A stretch of DNA of 12,256 bases, from assembly GCA_020850375.1 (NCBI GenBank), contig JADZET010000260.1, forward strand, positions 1 to 12,256. Reading direction: 5' to 3'. The position numbers were made by a program, and so were the translations under genes. This document shows, piece after piece, positions 1 to 7,600 of the stretch. Position 1 is the first letter of the stretch. The number at the start of each line of letters is the position of its first letter. Source of the DNA: Phycisphaeraceae bacterium (GTDB lineage: Bacteria; Planctomycetota; Phycisphaerae; Phycisphaerales; Phycisphaeraceae). Below the pieces are notes generated by a model that saw nothing but the letters and a program-made list of their open reading frames with translations, was not told the origin of the DNA and did not search any database.

Positions 1-880
1 CTTCGCTGTCCAGGTCGCCTTCCTCGTTGACGGTCTTAAGGCTCTGCTTCTTGCCGAACGGCGGGTTCGTCAGCACCATCGAGTAGAGCTTCGTCGGCGG
101 CGAATCCAGGCTGCTCTTGCCGCTGATCACCGGCGTGGACAGTTCATCCTTGCCCCCCGTCACGCCATGCAGGTAGAGGTTCATGGCGCACAGCCGGGCC
201 GTCTCCGGCACCAGTTCCTGGGCTGTGACCAGTTCCTCTTTCAGGCGACGTTTCTCGTCGCGATCCATCTCCTTGCCGTGCCGTTCGAGGACAGCCTCGT
301 AGGCCATCGTCAGGAACCCGCCGGTGCCCGCCGCCGGGTCCATGATCGTGTCATCAGGACTCGGCTGCATCACGTCAACAATCGCCTTGATGATCGGCCG
401 AGGGGTGAAATACTGGCCCGCGCCACCCGTGCTCTCGGCGGCACTGCGGCTAAGCAGTTCCTCATAGATCACGCCCTTGACGTCCAGGTCCAGGCTCAGC
501 CACGTCTCGCGGTCGATCAAGTCCACGATCAGCCGACGCAGCTTGGCTGGGTCCTTGATCTTGCATTCCGCCTCTTTAAAGATCGTCCCCAGCAGGCCTG
601 GCAGCGTGCTCAGATGGTCCAGCACGTCGCGATAGTGCTGGTAAAGCTCAGCGCCGTCCTTGGCCAACAGACTCGGCCAGTCGTAGGTCTTGCCGTCCTT
701 ACCCTTGGGGATGCGGTTCTTCTGGCTGTATGGCGGCTTGGTCAGTTCGTCGGCCATCTTCAAGAACAGCAGGAACGTGAGCTGCTCGACATAGGCCATG
801 TAGGAAAGGCCGTCGTCCTTGAGCACGCCTGCGTAGGACCACACGCGGGTGCCGATCTGGCTCGCGGTGAGTGAGGTCAT
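1..880 (-). CDS. hsdM: Type I restriction-modification DNA methyltransferase subunit M, 3' end outside window
   Basis: N6-adenine methyltransferase subunit of a type I restriction-modification enzyme; with HsdS it makes the modification enzyme, and with HsdR the restriction complex. Reading the minus strand from ATG at 880, about 293 codons are present before the window ends. The start MTSLTASQIGTRVW leads into the helical HsdM N-terminal domain (FLLFLKMADE around residues 40-50). The family signature GQYFTPR lies near residues 155-161, SAM-binding motif I DPAAGTGGF near 181-189, and catalytic motif IV NPPFG near 272-276, all intact. Full HsdM proteins are about 490-520 residues, so the C-terminal half is missing only because of the window edge. 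The start codon overlaps the hsdS stop as ATGA, so translation is probably coupled and it is the last of the three genes. Family assignment is very secure. Confidence 0.95.
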   Translation of the reverse strand, partial: MTSLTASQIGTRVWSYAGVLKDDGLSYMAYVEQLTFLLFLKMADELTKPPYSQKNRIPKGKDGKTYDWPSLLAKDGAELYQHYRDVLDHLSTLPGLLGTIFKEAECKIKDPAKLRRLIVDLIDRETWLSLDLDVKGVIYEELLSRSAAESTGGAGQYFTPRPIIKAIVDVMQPSPDDTIMDPAAGTGGFLTMAYEAVLERHGKEMDRDEKRRLKEELVTAQELVPETARLCAMNLYLHGVTGGKDELSTPVISGKSSLDSPPTKLYSMVLTNPPFGKKQSLKTVNEEGDLDSE

Positions 881-3039
881 TCGGATACTCCTTCCGCGAT
901 TGTCGATCGTCGCTCGCCGCGCGGCACGAATGAATGCTTCTTCATCCAGTTGATGCACTGCTTGATGCGCTGTGGCTCAAATCGCTGTTTGGATTCGTGC
1001 CAGCCGTGAACCTCAGACACCACCGCGTCGGGGTTCGCTGATCTGCCGTCAGCCAGAAGATCGTTCCACGCGGCATAGACAGTGGCAAACAGCTCTGCCT
1101 GCTCCGTCTTCATCTTCTTGAACACTGAAAGAAGTGAGTCCAGTTCGGCTCGCTTATCGGACAGGTTCTGCTCCACCCACCTGCAGCGCTCGTCGATGGC
1201 TGCACCCGGCTCATACTGCACTCCCACATGCGGGCGAGGCTTTGTTTGGAACCAGTGGCGCTTATCGGCGAGGGATTCAATCTTGTGAATGGCCTCGTCG
1301 TAGGGGCCGGCTGCCTTGCGCTTGAACTGAAGCGACAGATCGATGCCGATATGCGTTTGCGCCAGATAGAGAACCTTCTCCAACTGCGTGCGCCCGAAGA
1401 ATTTGCTATTGGCGAGGGCACGTACAGCACATGCTGCTACGGCCGCACGCTTGAAGTAGATACCACGCGGTTCCTTGCGTTCTGAGCGCTTCGCCCGACC
1501 GCGTGTCTTCTTAGTCGAGCCGTAGTCGAGTTGGGCAGGCTCCGCCTGTTCGGCAGACTGGGTTCGAATGCGCTCCAACAGCACGCTGGCTGGTTCATCG
1601 GAGGCATTCTGCGAGACGAGCTTACCTTCGAAGGCAGCCTTCAGGATCGCCTGCCGCAGGCGATCCGCCCGTTTCAGACCACGTTCAACCTCGGCTTTGA
1701 GAGCGTCGATCTGCGAAAGTTTCTCGCTCGCAGCATCAACGATTGCTGCCTGCTCACTCTCTGGTGGGAGTGGGATAACGTAGTTGCCCAACTTTGTGCC
1801 GTTGACATTTGCTTGGCCAGCGGTGTGGGTCAGCACACGACGTAGCCACTGGTGGCCGGTCGGGGAGATCACGCACCACGTCAGCCACCAAGGGGAGCAT
1901 CCGCAGATCGCCCGAACTCGAATCAGATACGAAGCGAGGGACATCGGCCGGTCTGTCGGCGGATCAAACACCGCCGTCTTTCCAACAAGCTCGGCGCTGT
2001 TTGTCCGGTTGAAAAGCAGGTCGCCGCGATCCAGAAACAAGTCCGGGAACTCGCTGTGATCCGCCGGAAGGTACTTCAGATCGGTGAAGTCGATGGTCCC
2101 TCGGCTGGTGATGTTCCCCATCCGAAGTACAGGGACGCCGGTCACATCGTCATTGGTCTTCGCAGACGTCCCGTACTGAATGATGCTGGTGACCTGTTCG
2201 GCCCTTGCCCAGCACCATCCGTCAGGGAGTTCCGGTAGCGGTATTCCATCTTCGCGAGCTGTGGGATGAACCGGCTCCTTGTAGCAGCTCTTCCAGTCTT
2301 TCGGTGGCTTTTTGCCATCCTTTTCGTACTTCGCCAGCGTGCGCTCTTCCCACTGGCGGCGGCGTTCGGCGAGGATGCGTTCGAGCAGCTTGGGGCCAGG
2401 CTCGTCGGCGGGGCCGTGATCTTTTCGCCAAGCCTCAGTGAGCCGACCCGTGACAGCCGCGTGCAATACCGCCGCCCGGTAACGCGACAGGTTCCGCTTC
2501 ACCCGCTCCAACGCCGCCACGCCCGCCGATAGGTCGGTGAACAATTCATCGATCCGGTCGGCAATGCGTTCCTGTTCAGCGAGGGGGGGAAGCGGAATCT
2601 CGGTGTTGTCAAAGTCTGCCTTGACGATGTGAACCATTCCGGTCCCGCGCGTCCGTCGATACATGTCTTCTATTGCGTGAGTGACCGCGTAGAAGTGGAA
2701 AGCCTGATTAATGAAGGTCTCGACCTTGAAAATGTGCTGGTTCACCAATGCTTCAGGGCCGTGATAGATATACGCTCCGAGCGTCGCCGCCCACGAGATC
2801 AAGAAATCGCCATGTCGCGCAACGTGTCGCTCCTCGACATCGCCATCGAAGTAATTGGGATTCGCCGATGTCCCGGTAAGGTCCTGGATTCGGATGATCG
2901 GCCGCCCCGTTGTTCCCCACTCAGATTTCTTGAACCCTCGACCATTCAGATAGCGGCCCAATTCTCCCAGGCGTGAACTGGCCCATCCTGGGGGGAGGGA
3001 AACTGATTCTGGGCGATGATGGCTTCCGTTATATTTCAT
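877..3039 (-). CDS. hsdS: Type I restriction-modification specificity subunit S with an extra C-terminal domain
   Basis: Target-recognition subunit of the type I enzyme: binds the two halves of the bipartite DNA site and docks HsdM and HsdR. The first TRD covers about residues 14-150 (LPPGW start, IPLPPLAEQERI end), followed by a conserved helix to about 205. The second TRD runs from about 267 (PLPELPDGW) to 430 (IPLPPESEQAAI), with its spacer helix and the typical LRQAILKAAFEGKL at about 461-474. Normal HsdS would stop near 490. This protein continues to 720: a basic linker (about 508-523) and a domain of about residues 527-708 with RTQLEKVLYLAQ and AAGPYDEAIHKIE, which resembles the Panacea/SocA-like (DUF4065) fold. 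The start overlaps the hsdR stop as ATGA and has no good Shine-Dalgarno of its own, pointing to coupled translation. HsdS identity is secure; the name of the extra domain is tentative. Confidence 0.92.
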   Translation of the reverse strand: MKYNGSHHRPESVSLPPGWASSRLGELGRYLNGRGFKKSEWGTTGRPIIRIQDLTGTSANPNYFDGDVEERHVARHGDFLISWAATLGAYIYHGPEALVNQHIFKVETFINQAFHFYAVTHAIEDMYRRTRGTGMVHIVKADFDNTEIPLPPLAEQERIADRIDELFTDLSAGVAALERVKRNLSRYRAAVLHAAVTGRLTEAWRKDHGPADEPGPKLLERILAERRRQWEERTLAKYEKDGKKPPKDWKSCYKEPVHPTAREDGIPLPELPDGWCWARAEQVTSIIQYGTSAKTNDDVTGVPVLRMGNITSRGTIDFTDLKYLPADHSEFPDLFLDRGDLLFNRTNSAELVGKTAVFDPPTDRPMSLASYLIRVRAICGCSPWWLTWCVISPTGHQWLRRVLTHTAGQANVNGTKLGNYVIPLPPESEQAAIVDAASEKLSQIDALKAEVERGLKRADRLRQAILKAAFEGKLVSQNASDEPASVLLERIRTQSAEQAEPAQLDYGSTKKTRGRAKRSERKEPRGIYFKRAAVAACAVRALANSKFFGRTQLEKVLYLAQTHIGIDLSLQFKRKAAGPYDEAIHKIESLADKRHWFQTKPRPHVGVQYEPGAAIDERCRWVEQNLSDKRAELDSLLSVFKKMKTEQAELFATVYAAWNDLLADGRSANPDAVVSEVHGWHESKQRFEPQRIKQCINWMKKHSFVPRGERRSTIAEGVSE

Positions 3040-5882
3040 GCCGTCAGCGCCCTGTTCATGTCAGTAATGATCACTTCAAGTTGGTCGCCGAAGAGTTCGT
3101 AGGCCTTTCCGAGGTTGCCGCGTTGGGCGAACCAGCCGTCGTGGAAGTCCTCCAACTCGATGGCCAGGCTAGTGGCGATGTGCTCGGCGATCTTGTTGAT
3201 CCAGGCCTCCTGATCAAAGGTGAAGACCACCCCGGCTGCCGATTGCTGCTGACGCCACGCGGCGTACCGCGCCCTAACCACTTCCGCGAACGGCGTGAGC
3301 GGTTCACTGGGCTGCAACGTATGCCGGATGAGCGAGACCAGGTCGGTGATGATCTGCCCGCCCCGCCCGTTTACCTTGGCGGCTTCGAGCGCCTCATAGC
3401 AATGCCAGAGTTCCTCAGGCGTAGCGGAAACCGGTGGCCGGGCAATCCGCTCGGCGATGGTCTTCAGGTCTCGGAACTTAAGGCGGTCGAGCGTGGCTTG
3501 GCCATAGAAGACCTGGAGGGCGGTCAGCTCGTCCTTGTTGTCCTCGATGAATTTGCGGAAGTTCTCGACCTTGGTCTTAGCCTTGTCCAGGGCTGCCTGT
3601 GAATAGCCGGCGGTAAGAAGCTCATCCTGGCTGACGCGGTCGATGGTCTGCTCGTTATCCTGCTTGATTTGAAGGAGCAGGTCACGCAGCTTTGGGTCGT
3701 AGAAGGGCTTGACGGCTTCTCTGATGAGCGTCTGCTCGGCGGCTTCAAGCTGTATTTCGGTCAGGTCGGCATCCGGGGGCAGGCCGGGGTTGAGTTGGCG
3801 GGCCCTGGCTTCGACGTTGGCTTCGTCGATGGAGGCGACGAGCTGGCCGACAAGCTGATCCAGGGACTTGCCGCCGGCGTGGGTGAGGACCTCCTGGTGT
3901 TGCTTGTCCGACATGTCGGCCGACATGCGGTTGAGCTTGCCCGCGAGGGAGGACACGGCGTCGGGATCAGTCCCACCCGCCTTGATGTAGTCAAGAACCT
4001 GCTTGAGCGTCTTGCTTGGCTCGCGGTCCATCGGCCCCCGCTCGTTCTTGCATTGCTCGCACACGCCCACTGCGTCGACGATGACGAAGCGGGTCTTGCT
4101 GCGGGCATCGGGCGTGACGCCCTTGAGAGCGTCGGCGGGCATGATGCGTACGCCACGGCCTTTCATCTGCTCGAAGTAGTTGCTGCTCTTGATCGAGCGC
4201 ATAAAGAACACGATCTCAACCGGCTTCACGTCAGTGCCGGTGGCGATCATGTCGACGGTGACGGCGATGCGGGGGTTGAACGAGTTGCGGAAGGCGATCA
4301 GCACGTCTTCGCCGGTCATGCCCTTGGTCTTGAGGTAGTAGGCTTCCTCCCGCTCGCCTCCGGGGACCGTCGGGTCAGGCACTTTGCGGGTGAACTTGTT
4401 GACGCCCGTGCGATAGGTGATCTTCTGACAGAAGTCATTGCCCTTGCCAAACTCCTCGCGGACGATGCGGACGATGTCGTCGGCGTGCGAGTCGTCCTTG
4501 GCGAAGATGATGGTCTTGGGAACCTCGGTGCGGCCGGGGAAGATCTCCGTGAAGAGCTTGTCGCGGAAGGTCTGAATGACCGTGCGGATCTGGTCTATGG
4601 CAACGACGGATCGGTCGAGGTCGTCGGAGCTGTATTCGAGGTCCTGATCCAGCTCCTCTTCTCGCTCCTTGCGAGTCTGCCGGCTACGCTTGCCGACGTA
4701 GTAGCCCGCATCGACCTTGGACCCTCGATCCGTGATCCGTGTCCGAATCTGGTAGACGTCATAGGGCACGTTTACGCGGTCAGCGACCGCTTGTTCGTGC
4801 GTGTACTCCATGACGAGGTTCTTGTCGAAGAAGCCGATGGTCTGCTTGCTGGGCGTGGCGGTGAGGCCGATGAGGAAGGCATCGAAGTATTTGAGGACGT
4901 CGCCCCAGACGCTGTAAATGGAACGGTGGCACTCATCGATGATGATCACATCGAAGAATTCAGGAGGCAGCGCTGGGTTGTAGGTGATCGGGACGGGTGG
5001 CTTCTTGAACGCTCCTGGGCCTTCGAAGGAGGAGCGTTCCTCGTCTTCCTCGGGGAGTTCCGCCTGATTGGTCAGGACCGAATAGAGCCGCTGAATGGTG
5101 GTGATCACGACGCGGTTGATCGGGTCGAACCGGTTCCGCTGCGGAAACGTGGTGTTGTAGATTCGGTCGAACGTGTGGCGTTCTTCGGGTGGCTGGAACT
5201 GCTGGAACTCCTTGAGTGTCTGGTTGCCGAGGTTTGTGCGGTCGACCAGGAAGCAGACGCGGCGGGCGCGACCGTGCTTGATCAGCCGATAAGCGATGTT
5301 GGCGGCAGTGAAGGTTTTGCCGGAGCCGGTCGCCATTTGGATCAGCGCCTTGGGCTTGCCACGGCAAAGCGATTGCTCCAGATTGCCGATGGCGATGTAC
5401 TGCTTGGGCCACAGCCCAGCCTCAGACAGAGCGGGCATCTCACGAAGCCAGCCGCGGAGAGTCTTGTCGGCCTGGATGAACTCGTGCAGGGCCTGCGGGC
5501 GATGAAACGAGAAGATGTCGCGGCTTCGGGCGTCTGGCTCCATCCAGTTCGTGAACTGCGTGACCTCGCCCGTGGATTCGTATTGGAAGGGCAACGGACG
5601 ACGCCAGGCGGGCAAGGTTGCCGGCAGGCCATCGCTGTAGCTCGCGGATTGACCTTCGACCCCCTTGAGCGTGTGGCCGACGGGCTTGGCCTCGACGACG
5701 CCGATGGCCTTGCCGTCAACGTACAGCAGATAGTCCGCCGGCCCATGCGCCCCAGGAAACTCGGTGACTGCGAGACCCAGGCCTGCGCCAAGGTTCATGT
5801 CGCGGTATGACTGCACGGCCCAGCCAGAAGCGGACAACTTCGCGTCGATCAACTCACGCGCTTTTTCTTCAGGAGTCGGCAT
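3036..5882 (-). CDS. hsdR: Type I restriction-modification endonuclease/translocase subunit R, EcoEI-like
   Basis: ATP-driven DNA translocase and nuclease of the type I enzyme. Numbered from ATG at 5882 (948 residues): the N-terminal nuclease has D50 and E64-A-K66 (the D...ExK set), Walker A ATGSGKT at 184-190, helicase box DECH at 316-319, TAT at 341-343, and the motif VI-like QMKGRGVR at 572-579, followed by a long C-terminal domain of the EcoEI_R_C kind. The length is normal. I chose ATG 5882 because GGAGGGG lies just upstream; a TTG at 5903 would add seven residues but has a poorer site. It is the first large gene of the operon and overlaps hsdS by 4 bases. All key residues are present, so an active enzyme is expected. 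Confidence 0.95.
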   Translation of the reverse strand: MPTPEEKARELIDAKLSASGWAVQSYRDMNLGAGLGLAVTEFPGAHGPADYLLYVDGKAIGVVEAKPVGHTLKGVEGQSASYSDGLPATLPAWRRPLPFQYESTGEVTQFTNWMEPDARSRDIFSFHRPQALHEFIQADKTLRGWLREMPALSEAGLWPKQYIAIGNLEQSLCRGKPKALIQMATGSGKTFTAANIAYRLIKHGRARRVCFLVDRTNLGNQTLKEFQQFQPPEERHTFDRIYNTTFPQRNRFDPINRVVITTIQRLYSVLTNQAELPEEDEERSSFEGPGAFKKPPVPITYNPALPPEFFDVIIIDECHRSIYSVWGDVLKYFDAFLIGLTATPSKQTIGFFDKNLVMEYTHEQAVADRVNVPYDVYQIRTRITDRGSKVDAGYYVGKRSRQTRKEREEELDQDLEYSSDDLDRSVVAIDQIRTVIQTFRDKLFTEIFPGRTEVPKTIIFAKDDSHADDIVRIVREEFGKGNDFCQKITYRTGVNKFTRKVPDPTVPGGEREEAYYLKTKGMTGEDVLIAFRNSFNPRIAVTVDMIATGTDVKPVEIVFFMRSIKSSNYFEQMKGRGVRIMPADALKGVTPDARSKTRFVIVDAVGVCEQCKNERGPMDREPSKTLKQVLDYIKAGGTDPDAVSSLAGKLNRMSADMSDKQHQEVLTHAGGKSLDQLVGQLVASIDEANVEARARQLNPGLPPDADLTEIQLEAAEQTLIREAVKPFYDPKLRDLLLQIKQDNEQTIDRVSQDELLTAGYSQAALDKAKTKVENFRKFIEDNKDELTALQVFYGQATLDRLKFRDLKTIAERIARPPVSATPEELWHCYEALEAAKVNGRGGQIITDLVSLIRHTLQPSEPLTPFAEVVRARYAAWRQQQSAAGVVFTFDQEAWINKIAEHIATSLAIELEDFHDGWFAQRGNLGKAYELFGDQLEVIITDMNRALTA

Positions 5883-6012
5883 TGCCCCTCCAACGTCTGG
5901 CAAATCGGGGCATGGGTCGCGTCACAGCCTTTTTTCTGTCCATTGCTCTGGAGGCATCTAGACAAATCAGCAGATCATCAAACGTCTGATCAGCATTATT
6001 GAATTCATCCAT
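5869..6012 (-). CDS. Possible 47-residue leader peptide overlapping the hsdR start
   Basis: Small reading frame starting MDEFNNADQTFDDLL, preceded by AGGGTGAG about 4 bases before its ATG. It lies between the predicted hsd promoter (6080-6108) and hsdR, and its stop is 13 bases inside hsdR, so its ribosomes would pass over the hsdR ribosome-binding site. The first half is acidic and the end is basic (ARRWRGNADS). I recognise no family. A longer version from ATG 6171 is possible but would start upstream of the promoter. It could be a translated leader that adjusts hsdR expression, or simply chance. Confidence 0.3.
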   Translation of the reverse strand: MDEFNNADQTFDDLLICLDASRAMDRKKAVTRPMPRFARRWRGNADS

Positions 6013-6079
6013 CTGCTCACCCTGAACCGACATGACCAATGACTGTTTGGCTTGATGTGGCGGCAAAGATGCAGCCCAC

Positions 6080-6108
6080 ATTTCACAGTTATTAGAGCGT
6101 GCTGTCAA
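6080..6108 (-). promoter_or_regulatory. Predicted sigma70-type promoter for the hsdRSM operon
   Basis: On the minus strand a perfect -35 box TTGACA (6103-6108) is followed after 17 bases by TGAAAT (6080-6085), which matches the -10 consensus at 4 of 6 positions. Transcription would start near 6073, about 190 bases before the hsdR ATG. The 5904-6217 stretch is visibly more AT-rich than the genes around it. Apart from this promoter and the small reading frame ending at 5869, I see nothing else in it. Confidence 0.5.
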
Positions 6109-6217
6109 TTGATGGCGGCATGGCGGAAGGCTTCGCAAGCCATTAGAAGAACTGAGCTTGTGGAAGACCATGACAGGGGGGTGTCAGCAATCCACCAAAT
6201 TACAGTTTACTGGCCGC

Positions 6218-6451
6218 TCATGTTCTGCCTGCAGCCCGAACGGCGGGCATCAACTCTCCCGGCTGGACACGGAGCGCTTTGGCCAACCGTTCGACGGTCT
6301 CGAGGCGGGCGTCGCGTTGGCCGCGTTCGATGAGGCTGATGTGGGTGCGGTGGAGCTTGGCCCGGGCGGCCAGGGCTTCCTGGGAGAGGCCCAGACGCTC
6401 ACGGATCTGGCGGACACGGTCACCGAAGGCTTGGCGGTATTTGGTGCTCAT
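6218..6451 (-). CDS. XRE-family helix-turn-helix regulator, controller-protein-like
   Basis: A 77-residue protein that is almost entirely one Cro/C1-type DNA-binding domain: VRQIRERLGLSQEALA (about 13-28), then the recognition-helix region KLHRTHISLIERGQRD (about 32-47), then ETVERLAKALRV. The RTHISLIERGQR wording and the size are typical of small XRE proteins beside restriction-modification genes (C proteins), though orphan XRE regulators look the same. It points the same way as hsdRSM, 335 bases upstream of hsdR. I start at ATG 6451 (MSTKYRQAF), where the domain begins; frame upstream of it is not protein-like. There is no clear Shine-Dalgarno, and a perfect palindrome lies 4-14 bases in front of the start, so self-regulation is likely. 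The family is clear; control of hsdRSM is inference. Confidence 0.85.
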   Translation of the reverse strand: MSTKYRQAFGDRVRQIRERLGLSQEALAARAKLHRTHISLIERGQRDARLETVERLAKALRVQPGELMPAVRAAGRT

Positions 6452-6454
6452 ACA

Positions 6455-6465
6455 ACTTGACAAGT
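6455..6465. promoter_or_regulatory. Candidate operator: perfect 11-base palindrome
   Basis: ACTTG-A-CAAGT is a perfect 5-1-5 inverted repeat just upstream of the XRE gene. It also covers the -35 box of the divergent promoter (TTGACA, 6457-6462). A bound XRE dimer would therefore affect both its own gene and the plus-strand gene at 6587. Confidence 0.45.
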
Positions 6466-6484
6466 CTGACCACCCGGGCACAAT
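6457..6484 (+). promoter_or_regulatory. Predicted promoter for the 80-residue plus-strand gene
   Basis: Perfect -35 TTGACA (6457-6462), 16-base spacer, -10 CACAAT (6479-6484; 4 of 6 matches). Expected start near 6491, about 95 bases before the ATG at 6587. The -35 box lies inside the palindrome at 6455-6465. Confidence 0.4.
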
Positions 6485-6586
6485 CCGACGACAGACAAAG
6501 CGCAACAATGGCGGCTGACCATGTCGCCACGCCAGCAGTGCAAAGTGGAGAGCTGGCAAACACCTGCGCGTGTCTTGGAGGTCGTG

Positions 6587-6829
6587 ATGGACCTGAGACA
6601 GCCTGAAGATCCGATACCTGACGCGCTCGACCCACAGGACTCCCTGGCCGTCTTCTGGGTGCTCCAGTTGGCCGAGGAGGGGCAGGCGACGGCCACGGTG
6701 GAGTACACCCCGTCGCCGGCGGAGGTGCGGCGCTACCTCGAGCAGGCGGATCGGCCGGCGATACGTGGCGTGTTGGTGGATGCCGTCCTACGTCTGCGTC
6801 GATTGCCCGCCCCTGACACATCTTCCTGA
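6587..6829 (+). CDS. Uncharacterised small acidic protein
   Basis: An 80-residue protein beginning MDLRQPEDPIPDALDPQDSL. I recognise no family. The start is well supported: GGAGG lies 5 bases before ATG 6587, and a divergent promoter sits about 100 bases upstream; the frame extends back to 6521 but without a comparable ribosome-binding site. The N-terminal third is acidic and proline-rich; the middle (SLAVFWVLQLAEEGQATATVEY) and the region SPAEVRRYLEQADRPAIRGVLVDAVLRLRR look amphipathic-helical, which suggests a folded protein rather than a chance frame. It is divergent from the XRE gene and convergent with the integrase gene (31-base gap, no visible terminator). It could be a target or partner of the XRE regulator, but nothing in its sequence shows a function. 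Confidence 0.55.
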   Translation: MDLRQPEDPIPDALDPQDSLAVFWVLQLAEEGQATATVEYTPSPAEVRRYLEQADRPAIRGVLVDAVLRLRRLPAPDTSS

Positions 6830-6860
6830 GCTTCACGGGCGTGATCGGGCTCTGACCTCA

Positions 6861-7565
6861 CTACTCCATGGCCCATTGCCGTCGTCGCATCGCCTCGACC
6901 ACGGACAGCGGGGCGATGTGGTCGAGGTAGCGGGCGGTGGTGGCGATGCTGGCGTGGCCGAGCTGCTTGGCGATCAGGCCGATGTCCAGGCCCTCGAAGC
7001 GCAGCTCGGCGGCGTGGGTGTGACGCAGGGCATGAGCGTGCACGCGACGGGGGATGCCGGCTTGGCGGGCCAGACGTGGCAGGAGGCGGCGGATGTAGGC
7101 GTCGCTGATGGGGTGGCCGCGTTGTGTGCAGAAGAGGGGGGACTGCACGTCCAGGCCGTGCTGGGCTCGAAGGTCCTGCCAGCGGCGCAGCTCGGCCCAG
7201 GCTCCGGGGTCCATGCCCACCACGCGTGATCTTCCACCCTTGCCGTAATCGACACGCAGCAGGCCACGACGTTCGTCCACGCAACGGGGCAGGAGTGTCA
7301 GGGCCTCGTGGATGCGCAGACCCGTGCGGTAGAGGACGGCGATCAGGGCGCGGTGCCGTACGCCCGTGAAGGTGGCGGGGTTGCAGGCCTGCATGAGAAG
7401 CAGGACCTCTTCAGGCTCGAGCACCTGCGGCGGCAGACGACGGCGGGCACGTCGTTGTTTGACGCTTCCCGACGCGGACCTTCCGAGGGCAACGCTTCCG
7501 GAGGCGGTAATCGGTGGGTCGGTGGATGCGGGATGTCCGCCCGGAGAGCTACGTTTTGGTGTCAT
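6861..7565 (-). CDS. Tyrosine recombinase/integrase lacking the N-terminal core-binding domain
   Basis: A 234-residue site-specific recombinase. From about residue 45 on it is a complete catalytic domain: R84 in TGLRIHEAL, K109 in YGKGGR, H178-A-L-R181 in the HALRHTHA box, H204 in QLGHAS, and the nucleophile Y213 in ARYLDHI. All six catalytic positions are present. Typical integrases are 300-400 residues and begin with a SAM-like DNA-binding domain; here the first 44 residues are only a Ser/Pro/Arg-rich tail. It could act with a partner, be a truncated descendant, or bind DNA with its basic N-terminus. The nearest Shine-Dalgarno (GGAGG) is 15 bases from the ATG, with a small inverted repeat in between. 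It follows the zinc-ribbon and HTH genes on the same strand (35-base gap) and probably belongs to the same element. Confidence 0.9.
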   Translation of the reverse strand: MTPKRSSPGGHPASTDPPITASGSVALGRSASGSVKQRRARRRLPPQVLEPEEVLLLMQACNPATFTGVRHRALIAVLYRTGLRIHEALTLLPRCVDERRGLLRVDYGKGGRSRVVGMDPGAWAELRRWQDLRAQHGLDVQSPLFCTQRGHPISDAYIRRLLPRLARQAGIPRRVHAHALRHTHAAELRFEGLDIGLIAKQLGHASIATTARYLDHIAPLSVVEAMRRRQWAME

Positions 7566-7568
7566 AAC

Positions 7569-7581
7569 GTAACTCTGTTAC
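7569..7581 (-). promoter_or_regulatory. Small inverted repeat between ribosome-binding site and integrase start
   Basis: On the minus strand the order is GGAG, GTAAC-AGA-GTTAC, GTT, ATG. The 5-base perfect stem with a 3-base loop lies exactly between the Shine-Dalgarno and the start codon. If folded in the RNA it would shorten the effective spacing from 15 bases to a workable distance; it could equally be a protein-binding site. Confidence 0.3.
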
Positions 7582-7600
7582 CTCCGGCCCCGCCGGCGAA

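Noticed and set aside
167..874. A 235-codon open frame on the plus strand
   Set aside because: Antisense to hsdM, which shows GQYFTPR, DPAAGTGGF and NPPFG on the other strand.
3669..5810. A 713-codon open frame on the plus strand
   Set aside because: It is the antisense of hsdR, whose domains are unmistakable; the antisense translation is low-complexity Val/Asp/Gly-rich and has no motif.
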